From Bacteroidetes bacterium HGW-Bacteroidetes-12 (lineage in GTDB: Bacteria > Bacteroidota > Bacteroidia > Flavobacteriales_E > Vicingaceae): a DNA stretch of 6,803 nt. The stretch lies in assembly GCA_002841035.1 (NCBI GenBank), contig PHDR01000155.1, positions 1-6,803 on the forward strand. The letters are read 5' to 3'. The notes below the pieces were generated by a model. It made no database searches. It was not told the origin of the DNA and saw nothing but the letters and a program-made list of their open reading frames with translations. Both the position numbers and the translations under genes were made by a program. Positions 1 to 6,647 of this stretch are shown piece after piece (positions within the stretch are counted from its first letter, which is position 1; each line of letters begins with the position of its first letter).

Positions 1-94
1 AAAAAGGAAATTCGAGCAAAGGCATAAAATTTCTGGAATTGTTTACGACGGAAACAGAAATTTCCATTTTTTAAAATGACAAATTGGCAAAACT
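1..94. other. Left-edge region, possible tail of a preceding gene
   Basis: Two plus-strand frames are open from the left edge: one ends at a TGA at 77-79 (about 25 residues), the other at a TAA at 72-74 (about 23 residues). Either could be the C-terminus of a gene upstream of ywbE, but neither shows a recognisable motif and codon choice does not separate them. If one is real, its stop lies only 15-20 bases before the ywbE start, which would suggest co-transcription. No promoter or terminator is evident here. A reading of this stretch as plain leader DNA is equally possible. Confidence 0.3.
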
Positions 95-304
95 ATGGAA
101 AACAATAAACTTAGCGGAACCATCAGAAAAAATATACAGGAGGGAAAAACGGTGGAAATTGTACAGAAAAACCATCAGCGAACAGGCGAATTAACCGAAG
201 GCGTGGTGAAAAGGATTCTCACCAATTCGCCAACGCATCCGCACGGCATAAAAGTGCAGTTGGAAACCGGCGAAGTTGGGCGCGTTAAAAATGTTTTGGG
301 TTGA
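95..304 (+). CDS. ywbE: YwbE family protein (DUF2196)
   Basis: This is a 69-residue small soluble protein. Its pattern matches the YwbE/DUF2196 family: an N-terminal SGTIRKNIQEGKTVEIVQK, then QRTGELTEGVVKRILT, then the HPHGIKVQLETGEVGRVKNV tail. The length is close to the usual 60-70 residues and the whole family core is present, so it looks intact. The glycine-spaced, beta-rich pattern (EGKTVEIV, GIKVQLETGEVGRV) suggests a small barrel-like fold, which is inference. The biochemical function of the family is not known to me. There is no signal peptide or membrane segment. The ATG at 95 is preceded by an A-rich stretch and no clear Shine-Dalgarno, as is usual in Bacteroidota. The gene converges with the large kinase across a 69-base gap in which I see no strong terminator hairpin. 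Confidence 0.85.
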   Translation: MENNKLSGTIRKNIQEGKTVEIVQKNHQRTGELTEGVVKRILTNSPTHPHGIKVQLETGEVGRVKNVLG

Positions 305-373
305 TCTTTTAGTCATCGACAATCGACAAACCAGAGACCTAGAATCCGAAACACCTTAAAAACAACAACCGCT

Positions 374-3300
374 TTATTCCTTTTTTGAAAATTTTTCAAT
401 GAGTTGAAACAATAACTTTCGGTCCAAAGGTTTTGTTAAATAAGCGTCAAAACCAAGTCCGATTGCTCTTGCTTTATCAGACTCCATAGCGAATGCGGAA
501 AGCGCGATTACCGGTAGCGAAGGCCTTAACTTTTTAATTTCTTGCATCGCTTCATTGCCATCCATCACCGGCATTTTAATATCCATTAACACCAACTGAA
601 TTTCAGGATTGCTTTGTGCCAATTCCAATGCTTTTTTACCGTTATTGGCTTCTATTATTTTGAATTTTGTTGCAGAAAATAACTCAATGATATACATCAT
701 GTTGTATTCTTCATCTTCTGCCACTAGTATAGTAATCTCTTTATTTTTCACTTGAATTAACGGTTTTTGTTCTTCAATTACAGAAGAAATTAGAGGTATT
801 TTTGACTTAACATAAGGTATCGTAAAATAAATGGTTGTTCCACTGCTGCTTGAATCTAACCAAATTTCTCCTCTGAACAATTCGATAATTTTTTTAGTGA
901 TGGCCAAGCCAAGCCCGGTTCCCTTGTGCTGTTTACTTAAATCAAGGTTTCCTTGGGAAAATCGGTCGAAAATTTTATTTTGTAAATTCTCCTCAACCCC
1001 AATTCCGGTATCTTTTACATAAAATTGAAGGTTATTTTCAATCAATTGATATCCAAACGAAACGCTTCCTTCATTAGTAAATTTGAAGGCGTTCGACAAT
1101 AGGTTTGTGATTACTTGATTTAATTTTGTTTTATCAGTTTCAATAGAACTCTTATAATTTTCAAGCCCTCTCTCACAGGATAATATTAAATTATTTTCTT
1201 GGGCGATTGGTTTAAAAAAGGCCTCTAATTCATCGAGTAATTTGTTCAAATTAACGCTTTCTAATTTCAAGGTTACAGCGCCGGCTTCAATTTTGGAAAT
1301 GTCTAATATATCGTTTACGATTGAAAGTAACCGCTTGCTGCTTTTAATGACAATATTGGCGAATTCTTTTTGTTTCTCTTTTGTAATATTTGGATCTAAG
1401 CACAATTCTGAAAATCCAATAATGCCATTCATTGGTGTTCTTATTTCGTGACTCATATTTGCCAAAAATGCCGACTTCAACCGGTCCGATTCCTGTGCCT
1501 GAAGTAAGGCAATATTCAATTCGTTTTCAACTTTTTTACGCTGAATGGTGGTGCTAATTTGGTCGGCCACAAACTCCAACAATTGCACATCATTTTCATT
1601 ATAGGCATTTACATTCTCGTAACTTTGCACCACAATTGCCCCAATGCATTTCTCTTGAATAAATAGTGGCACGCCTATCCAAATTTTGGCAAATTCACCA
1701 ATTAAAATAACTTTCTCGTTTTTAATGAGTTCTTTGTGTGCTTCCTTGGTTAAAATTAAAGGTTTTTTTGATTTTATGACATAACCGGTTAACGAATTTT
1801 TTGCTGAAAACTCTTCTACTTCCTCATGGTCGTCTACAAAAACAGGTGTGGTAATCATATCTGTTTCTTCATTGTGAAGCGCAATATAAAAATTGCGGGT
1901 GTCAATAATTTTGTGCAATTCATTCCTCACAAACAAACTAAATTCCTGAAAATCGCCTATGGTTAAAGCCGATTTAGAAATGTTGTAAAGCACATCCTCT
2001 AAAGCCTCTTTTTTTACGTTATCAGTAATATCCCTTATAACCACATGTATGGTAAATCCATTTTCATCTTCATTAATTCTTGTAAGTGTTATTTCAGTTG
2101 GGAAAATTCGACCAGAGATATGTTGTTGGTTACACCGATACCTGTTACTGCCTTTTTCTAAAGCAATTTCCATCATTTTTTCAGCTTTCACAAAAGAGCT
2201 GATTCCCTCGGGCTGGTTTTCGGGGGAAAGTTGTGAAGGATGTATGCTAAAAATGGTTTCTTTGTCCAAACCAAACATTTTTATGGCCGCTTCATTGCAA
2301 TCCACAAAAAAGCCATCTTTTAAGATTAAGACTGCGTCTGTAGATTTTTCAAAGACATCCCTGTATTTGCTTTCTGATTTTTCAAGTAATTTTTTTGAAT
2401 TAATGCGCTCGGTAACGTCATCAACCAAGGATGCGACGCCAGTTACCTTGCCGGTAGCGTCTTTTAAAATTACATTGTACCACTCGCAGGTAATTGTTTT
2501 TCCGCTTTTGGTTATATTTTTATTGGTGTTTCTGTGCCCTGATTCTTGGGTTAACAATTGCGCCCTAATTTTTTGCATTTCAGGAATTAACGTGGTTGGT
2601 GTAATTAAATCCTTTGTGTTTAAATTTTTTGCTTCTTCTTCAGTATATCCAAAAATCCGTTGGGCCGAATTATTCCACTCCAACACGTTAAAATCAGCAT
2701 CCCAAATAATGGAGGCCAATGGTGTGTGGTTAAACTGGTCCTTTAACCTTTGGTTACTCTCAAAAAATAAATCTTCCGCCTTTTTTTGATCCGTAATATC
2801 TTCTGAAATTCCCTGAATATGGGTAATCTCATCTTCATTGTTTCTTATGACATCTATATTGGCACGAACCCATTTGATGTCTCCATTTTTGGTTAAAATA
2901 CGGAAAGGAGGTAGTTTTAATTCATTTGATTTTTTAACTTTTAAAAATTTTATGAATGCCGAACTCACTTTCTCTAAATCTTCCGGAAAAACCATTTGGA
3001 ACAATTTTACGCGTCCTTCCAAAAGTTCTTTGTGTGAATATCCAAATAAATTATTGGTGTTTTCTGAGGCAAAAACAATTGGAAAATCAAATTTATTTTC
3101 ACATAAAATAGCAACAGATGAGCTTTTGTTGATAATATTATAGGCTGCTTTTATTTTCTTTTCTTTCTCCTTTTTATCTGTTGTTTCGTGAAAAAACATA
3201 AGCATTCCTTCCTGCGAGGGAATTAATCTATTTTCAAACCATTTATTCCAAGGCTCAAAATAATTTTCAAAACTTAAAGGTTTTCCTGTTGTGATTGCTT

Positions 3301-4447
3301 TTTGGTAATTGTCATAAAATAAATCACCTATTTTTTCGGGAAATTCTGTCCAAATATTTTTGCCAATAAGTTCTTGGGCACTTTTACCCAATAAATCAGC
3401 AGCTTTTTTATTTACATAAGTGTAATTAGAGTTATGGTCCAGTATGACCAAACCATCTTTAATGCTTGAAAGTGTATTTGACAGAAAATTTTTGGTTGTA
3501 TTCAGTTTTTGTTCACTAAGAACTCGTTCAGTTATATCTTGGCCAATTCCAATGATTTTAACGATGTGTTCGTTTTCCAATATGGCACTTCTTATTTCAG
3601 AGATATATTTTAATTCACCGTTTGCAGTAATAATTCTGTATTGTAAATTTTGGATAGGATTCTTCAAAAAAGATTCATAAGAATAGGCTATCGTAAATTC
3701 CCGATCATCGGGATGAACATAAGCCGTAAAAATCTCAATATTTAAAAAGTCTTTTTCTGCCTCTAACCCTAATATTTTAAATGCTTCATCAGTCCAATAT
3801 GATTCATCGGTGTCGAAATTGTGAAACCAACTTCCTATTTTGGCCAATGACTGCGCTTCTTTGTACCTATATTCACTTTCAATAACCTCGTTTTTTGCTT
3901 TAACCCTATCTGAAATATTTTCAATTGATACAATGACATTTTCCAATGATTTTTCACTTCCGGCACTCACTTTATATTTTACCAAAGCATCAAATTCTTC
4001 ACCCAACAATGTTTTGTTGATGGTTTCAATCGCACAAGCTTTTTCTCCAAGTAAAACAGACAATATTAATTTTGAGAAACCCCTATAGGATTTTTTTGCA
4101 AAAACCAATTTTAAGTTTTGCAATAATTCTTGCTTACTGTTGGCTTTGTATAATTTTAAAGCGGCATCATTGATGTCTTTAATCTCAATAAGATCAATTA
4201 ATTTTTTAATGTATTTAGGGTTTTTGGCAATAAATGATTTTACGTCAGTATTGTTTTCTTTGGCATTTTTTTCAACGTAAATCCGGGCTTTTGAAAAATC
4301 CTCGACCCAAAGGGCTACTGGAGCCTGCTCAAAAAAAGTAAAATATATGTCATTATTTAAGGTTGCTTTTTCTTTTTTTACTTCAGAATTGACCTTTTCA
4401 TTGATAATTTTTTTAGGAATGGTCTTTTTGGGGTTTATATATTTCAT
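374..4447 (-). CDS. Soluble hybrid sensor histidine kinase (6 PAS-GAF-HisKA-HATPase-REC)
   Basis: A 1357-residue hybrid two-component kinase. Domains in order: a divergent N-terminal PAS-like domain (about 33-188, with APVALWVEDFS); five more PAS/PAC units at about 190-312, 316-428, 432-558, 562-685 and 690-815, several ending in the typical DIT(E/D) linker; a GAF domain at about 817-970; a short helical linker; HisKA with the H-box NMSHEIRTP, phospho-acceptor His1000; and an HATPase_c domain with N-box residues Asn1115 and Asn1119, G1 box DTGIG (1146-1150), F box FDRFSQ (1160-1165) and G2 box GTGLGLAI (1176-1183). The C-terminal receiver (about 1237-1355) keeps acidic residues Glu1244/Asp1245, phospho-acceptor Asp1289 (LVLMDIKMP), Ser1317 and Lys1339. 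All catalytic residues are present. There is no signal peptide or membrane segment, so the protein should be cytosolic. The receiver implies relay to an HPt protein, or feedback, since no output domain is fused. The ligand is unknown. It lies downstream of the short kinase in the same orientation. The ATG start follows an A-rich leader. Confidence 0.97.
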   Translation of the reverse strand: MKYINPKKTIPKKIINEKVNSEVKKEKATLNNDIYFTFFEQAPVALWVEDFSKARIYVEKNAKENNTDVKSFIAKNPKYIKKLIDLIEIKDINDAALKLYKANSKQELLQNLKLVFAKKSYRGFSKLILSVLLGEKACAIETINKTLLGEEFDALVKYKVSAGSEKSLENVIVSIENISDRVKAKNEVIESEYRYKEAQSLAKIGSWFHNFDTDESYWTDEAFKILGLEAEKDFLNIEIFTAYVHPDDREFTIAYSYESFLKNPIQNLQYRIITANGELKYISEIRSAILENEHIVKIIGIGQDITERVLSEQKLNTTKNFLSNTLSSIKDGLVILDHNSNYTYVNKKAADLLGKSAQELIGKNIWTEFPEKIGDLFYDNYQKAITTGKPLSFENYFEPWNKWFENRLIPSQEGMLMFFHETTDKKEKEKKIKAAYNIINKSSSVAILCENKFDFPIVFASENTNNLFGYSHKELLEGRVKLFQMVFPEDLEKVSSAFIKFLKVKKSNELKLPPFRILTKNGDIKWVRANIDVIRNNEDEITHIQGISEDITDQKKAEDLFFESNQRLKDQFNHTPLASIIWDADFNVLEWNNSAQRIFGYTEEEAKNLNTKDLITPTTLIPEMQKIRAQLLTQESGHRNTNKNITKSGKTITCEWYNVILKDATGKVTGVASLVDDVTERINSKKLLEKSESKYRDVFEKSTDAVLILKDGFFVDCNEAAIKMFGLDKETIFSIHPSQLSPENQPEGISSFVKAEKMMEIALEKGSNRYRCNQQHISGRIFPTEITLTRINEDENGFTIHVVIRDITDNVKKEALEDVLYNISKSALTIGDFQEFSLFVRNELHKIIDTRNFYIALHNEETDMITTPVFVDDHEEVEEFSAKNSLTGYVIKSKKPLILTKEAHKELIKNEKVILIGEFAKIWIGVPLFIQEKCIGAIVVQSYENVNAYNENDVQLLEFVADQISTTIQRKKVENELNIALLQAQESDRLKSAFLANMSHEIRTPMNGIIGFSELCLDPNITKEKQKEFANIVIKSSKRLLSIVNDILDISKIEAGAVTLKLESVNLNKLLDELEAFFKPIAQENNLILSCERGLENYKSSIETDKTKLNQVITNLLSNAFKFTNEGSVSFGYQLIENNLQFYVKDTGIGVEENLQNKIFDRFSQGNLDLSKQHKGTGLGLAITKKIIELFRGEIWLDSSSSGTTIYFTIPYVKSKIPLISSVIEEQKPLIQVKNKEITILVAEDEEYNMMYIIELFSATKFKIIEANNGKKALELAQSNPEIQLVLMDIKMPVMDGNEAMQEIKKLRPSLPVIALSAFAMESDKARAIGLGFDAYLTKPLDRKLLFQLIEKFSKKE

Positions 4448-4464
4448 CTGTTTAAATTTTATTT

Positions 4465-4515
4465 TTTAGCGGTAACAGATGCATCCTGCCTGCCGGATAT
4501 GCAGGTTCGCCATTA
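4465..4515. repeat. GC-rich imperfect inverted repeat in the leader of the hybrid kinase
   Basis: The 217-base gap between the two kinases is very AT-rich except for a compact GC-rich patch around 4481-4510. It contains CCTGC (4485-4489) facing GCAGG (4501-4505) over an 11-base loop, and an alternative pairing of ATCC (4483-4486) with GGAT (4495-4498) around TGCCTGCC. It resembles CCTGCCTGCCGGCAGG-type intergenic palindromes that I recall as common in flavobacterial genomes, here with the right arm decayed; that likeness is memory, not a search. It sits about 40-65 bases upstream of the hybrid kinase start. It could act as a partial terminator after the short kinase or as an RNA hairpin, but no U-tract follows on the minus strand. 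I found no convincing promoter in the rest of the gap. Confidence 0.45.
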
Positions 4516-4664
4516 ATCATTCTTTTGTGTGTCAAAATTTGAAATGCTCGTTTCATTCTTTCACTATTTGGGGTTTTGGGTCTAAAATACGAATTATTTT
4601 GAATGGTTGTTCATTTTGAAATTTAAAAATTAAGGAATTTGAAAAAATAGCCAGTGAATTAAAT

Positions 4665-5459
4665 TTAATTATAGGGAAGGATAATATTAAAACTTGAACC
4701 TTTTTCCAAAGTGCTTTTTGCTGAAATTTCCCCTTCATGGAGTTCCACAATTTTTTTGGCGATTGCCAACCCCAAACCAACGCATTTTTGTTTGTCTTCA
4801 GAATAGGTATTCACCACATAAAATTCTTCAAAAACATGAGCTAAATCAGTTTCAGAGATTCCAATTCCCTGATCGGATATGGTTGTTTCAATCCCGTTTT
4901 TTTTTTCTGAAACAGTAAAGGTTATGGTCGAATTTTCATTGGAATACCGTAAAGCGTTGTTTAAAACCGCATTTAATGCCTGTGAAATTTCATCTTTGTT
5001 AAGCATTAAAAAAAGGTCTTTTTCAGGAAGGTTAATTGTTGCGTCAATATTTTTTTCGGAAGCTTTCAGTTTAAATTCAGCTAAAATACCTGAAACCAAT
5101 TCTGTATAATTAAGTCGTTGGCTTTTTAGGGTGAAATTTGAGGCTTGTATTCTTGAATATTTTGAAATGGTATCGAGAAGCGCCAATGAAAATGAGGCGG
5201 AATTTTTTATAATTTGTATGTGTTTTTCTAATTTTTCTTTCGAATAATATTCCAGGTCTTCCAGCATCATTTCTGAAAATGAAAAAATAACGCCAATCGG
5301 ATTTTTTAAATTGTGGGTTAACTTCCCAAGAAGTTTGGTGGTTGTTTCTTCGGCAAGTTTAATGTCATTCGTTTTGCCTTTCAGCTTAAAACTCAAATCA
5401 ATTATTTTCTCTTCTAATTCTTGAATATGTTTCTCTGAATTTTTGTCTGTTTTAGCCAA
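4665..5459 (-). CDS. Short cytosolic sensor histidine kinase (HisKA-HATPase_c), non-ATG start
   Basis: About 264 residues with a proposed TTG start at 5457-5459. After a charged, coiled-coil-like N-terminus (EKHIQELEEKIIDLSFKLK) comes an H-box LTHNLKNPIG with the phospho-acceptor His at about residue 49. The ATPase domain follows: N-box around VLNNALRYS (about 165-173), G1 box DQGIG (about 196-200), F box FEEFY (about 210-214) and G2 box GLGLAIAKK (about 228-236), ending in FNIILPY. The kinase core is complete, but there is no PAS, GAF, HAMP or membrane segment and no receiver, so signal input must come from the coiled coil or a partner. Start choice: the frame is open to a TTG at 5568-5570, but that codon directly follows an in-frame stop. 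The extra 37 residues are basic and low-complexity, and there is no in-frame ATG before the H-box. TTG at 5459 gives a natural MAKTDKNSEKHIQ start. The gene precedes the hybrid kinase and is divergent from panB. Confidence 0.92.
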   Translation of the reverse strand: MAKTDKNSEKHIQELEEKIIDLSFKLKGKTNDIKLAEETTTKLLGKLTHNLKNPIGVIFSFSEMMLEDLEYYSKEKLEKHIQIIKNSASFSLALLDTISKYSRIQASNFTLKSQRLNYTELVSGILAEFKLKASEKNIDATINLPEKDLFLMLNKDEISQALNAVLNNALRYSNENSTITFTVSEKKNGIETTISDQGIGISETDLAHVFEEFYVVNTYSEDKQKCVGLGLAIAKKIVELHEGEISAKSTLEKGSSFNIILPYN

Positions 5460-5474
5460 AATTAAATTTTTACG

Positions 5475-5504
5475 TAAATATAATTTTAATATTATTACTT
5501 TCAA
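5475..5504 (-). promoter_or_regulatory. Possible flavobacterial-type promoter for the short kinase
   Basis: On the minus strand there is a TTG (5504-5502), 19 bases, then TATATTTA (5482-5475). This matches the Bacteroidota sigma-A pattern TTG-N17-23-TAnnTTTG except for the last base. It lies just upstream of the proposed TTG start at 5459, and would give a very short A-rich leader. In DNA this AT-rich such matches arise by chance, so the call is weak. Confidence 0.22.
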
Positions 5505-5595
5505 ATATTTATGATGAAATTCATGGAGGCAACCATTTAATTTGATGTTTTTTAATGAAATATTTGGCAATTAATATGGTTTAAAGCGCAAAGTG

Positions 5596-5627
5596 TTACA
5601 ATCAACAGCGTTTTTTATTTACTTTTA
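5596..5627 (+). promoter_or_regulatory. Possible panB promoter
   Basis: TTA (5596-5598), a 21-base spacer and TACTTTTA (5620-5627) approximate the Bacteroidota TTG-N17-23-TAnnTTTG promoter with one mismatch in each element. Transcription would begin around 5633, leaving a leader of roughly 20 bases with an A-rich stretch (AAACAAACAAGAA) directly before the ATG. It is the best candidate in the divergent region, but the match is imperfect. Confidence 0.3.
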
Positions 5628-5654
5628 CCTAACATAAGTTTAAACAAACAAGAA

Positions 5655-6473
5655 ATGTCCACAGCAAAAAGAGACTATAAAAGAATTACCACAAAAAGCG
5701 TGGTGGAAATGAAAAAAAATGGCGAAAAAATTGCCATGCTTACCGCTTATGATTACACGATGGCGAAAATTATTGACAATGCCGGAATCGATATTATTTT
5801 GGTGGGCGATTCTGCTTCTAATGTGATGGCTGGCCACGAAACAACATTGCCTATAACTTTGGATCAAATGATTTACCATGCAAGTTCTGTAATAAGGGCG
5901 ATTGACCATTGTTTGGTGGTGGTAGATTTGCCTTTTGGAAGTTATCAGGGAAATTCCAGAAGCGCGTTGGATTCTTCCATAAGAATCATGAAAGAATCGG
6001 GTGGACACGCGGTGAAATTGGAAGGCGGAAGTGAAATTAGCGAGTCGATTACCCGAATTTTGACAGCTGGAATTCCTGTGATGGGACATTTGGGACTGAC
6101 CCCGCAATCCATTTATAAATTTGGCACTTATACCGTTAGGGCGAAGGAAGAAGAAGAAGCCGAAAAATTAAAAGAAGATGCTTTATTGTTGGAAAAATTA
6201 GGCTGTTTTGCCTTGGTTCTGGAAAAAGTTCCCGCAAAATTGGCCAAAGAAATTGCGGAAAGTCTTACCATTCCGGTTATTGGAATTGGCGCCGGAAACG
6301 GCGTGGACGGGCAAGTATTGGTGACGCATGATATGTTGGGAATGACCCACGAATTTCATCCGAGATTTTTGCGCCGCTATATGAATTTATATACAGAGAT
6401 GACTACGGCGTTTGAAAGCTATATTGCCGATGTAAAAAGCAGGGATTTCCCGAGTGATGAGGAGCAGTATTAA
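5655..6473 (+). CDS. panB: 3-methyl-2-oxobutanoate hydroxymethyltransferase (ketopantoate hydroxymethyltransferase)
   Basis: A 272-residue cytosolic enzyme that transfers a hydroxymethyl group from 5,10-methylene-tetrahydrofolate to 2-oxoisovalerate, giving ketopantoate, the first committed step of pantothenate (vitamin B5) and CoA synthesis. The TIM-barrel family signatures are all present: KIAMLTAYDYTMAKI, ILVGDSASNVMAGHETTLP, VVVDLPFGSYQ, AVKLEGG, VMGHLGLTPQS, LVLEKVP, and PVIGIGAGNGVDGQVLVTHDMLG. By analogy with E. coli PanB, Asp52, Asp91 and Glu123 should bind Mg2+, Glu190 should be the catalytic base, and Lys121 and His144 are the conserved active-site residues. Length is typical for the family (about 260-275) and the gene is intact. 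The ATG at 5655 follows an A-rich leader. panC and panD are not in the window. Upstream lies the divergent short kinase; downstream lies a repeat array rather than an obvious terminator. Confidence 0.98.
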   Translation: MSTAKRDYKRITTKSVVEMKKNGEKIAMLTAYDYTMAKIIDNAGIDIILVGDSASNVMAGHETTLPITLDQMIYHASSVIRAIDHCLVVVDLPFGSYQGNSRSALDSSIRIMKESGGHAVKLEGGSEISESITRILTAGIPVMGHLGLTPQSIYKFGTYTVRAKEEEEAEKLKEDALLLEKLGCFALVLEKVPAKLAKEIAESLTIPVIGIGAGNGVDGQVLVTHDMLGMTHEFHPRFLRRYMNLYTEMTTAFESYIADVKSRDFPSDEEQY

Positions 6474-6482
6474 TTCTAGTAT

Positions 6483-6514
6483 TTTAGACATCTGGATTGT
6501 TAGATTTCTAGATT
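6483..6514 (-). repeat. Two degenerate inverted copies of the 16-bp repeat
   Basis: Read on the minus strand, 6514-6499 is AATCTAGAAATCTAAC and 6498-6483 is AATCCAGATGTCTAAA. Each is exactly 16 bases, and they match the consensus of the neighbouring direct array at about 11 and 10 of 16 positions. They are contiguous, lie head to head with the direct array and are separated from it by four bases (6515-6518). The stretch TGGATTGTT (6493-6501) is the exact reverse complement of AACAATCCA, which occurs in the array at 6532-6540, 6564-6572, 6580-6588 and 6596-6604. A transcript reading through from panB could therefore fold in several alternative hairpins. The degeneracy makes this less certain than the direct array. 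Confidence 0.6.
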
Positions 6515-6518
6515 TTTG

Positions 6519-6646
6519 AATCCAATATACCAACAATCCAAAATACCAATAATCCAATATACCAACAATCCAACATACTAACAATCCAAAATACCAACAA
6601 TCCAAAATACCAATAATCCAATATACCAATAATCCAATATACTAAA
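6519..6646 (+). repeat. Tandem array of eight 16-bp units
   Basis: Eight contiguous 16-base units start at 6519, 6535, 6551, 6567, 6583, 6599, 6615 and 6631, with consensus AATCCAAHATACCAAY. Thirteen positions are identical in all eight units. All variation falls at position 8 (A, T or C), position 13 (C, with T in units 4 and 8) and position 16 (C or T, with A in the last unit). There are no insertions or deletions between units. The array lacks the spacers of a CRISPR and does not encode a plausible protein. It ends one base before the ATG of the four-helix-bundle gene, so it occupies that gene's whole leader. No other sequence in the window repeats this motif. Confidence 0.95.
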
Positions 6647-6647
6647 T

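Noticed and set aside
314..330. Small direct repeat ATCGACAATCGACAA in the convergent gap
   Set aside because: Only two short partial copies. No hairpin or array, so not meaningful on its own.
2049..2789. 246-residue plus-strand ORF
   Set aside because: It is fully antisense to the PAS region of the hybrid kinase, which has strong domain evidence throughout. The translation shows no known motif.
4657..4670. Perfect 14-base palindrome AATTAAATTTAATT at the end of the short kinase
   Set aside because: It consists only of A and T, so it would form a very weak hairpin, and such palindromes are expected by chance in DNA this AT-rich. Not called as a terminator.
4553..4780. 75-residue minus-strand ORF overlapping the end of the short kinase
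   Set aside because: It overlaps the conserved G2-box end of the kinase in another frame, has no recognisable motif and ends in low-complexity intergenic DNA.
5460..5570. N-terminal extension of the short kinase to TTG 5570
   Set aside because: The codon directly follows an in-frame stop, the 37 added residues are basic and low-complexity, and the region reads like intergenic DNA with a promoter-like element.
5640..6107. 155-residue minus-strand ORF
   Set aside because: Antisense to panB. The serine, histidine and arginine-rich composition is typical of a shadow frame.
6387..6629. Minus-strand 80-residue ORF with a 16-residue hydrophobic repeat (WYFGLLV/GILD pattern)
   Set aside because: It is the translation of the 16-bp array: three units equal 48 bases, hence a 16-residue period. 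It runs antisense into the 3' end of panB, and its repetitive part is explained by the DNA repeat. No evidence of real coding.
6519..6646. CRISPR array
   Set aside because: The 16-base units are contiguous with no spacers, and no cas gene is nearby.
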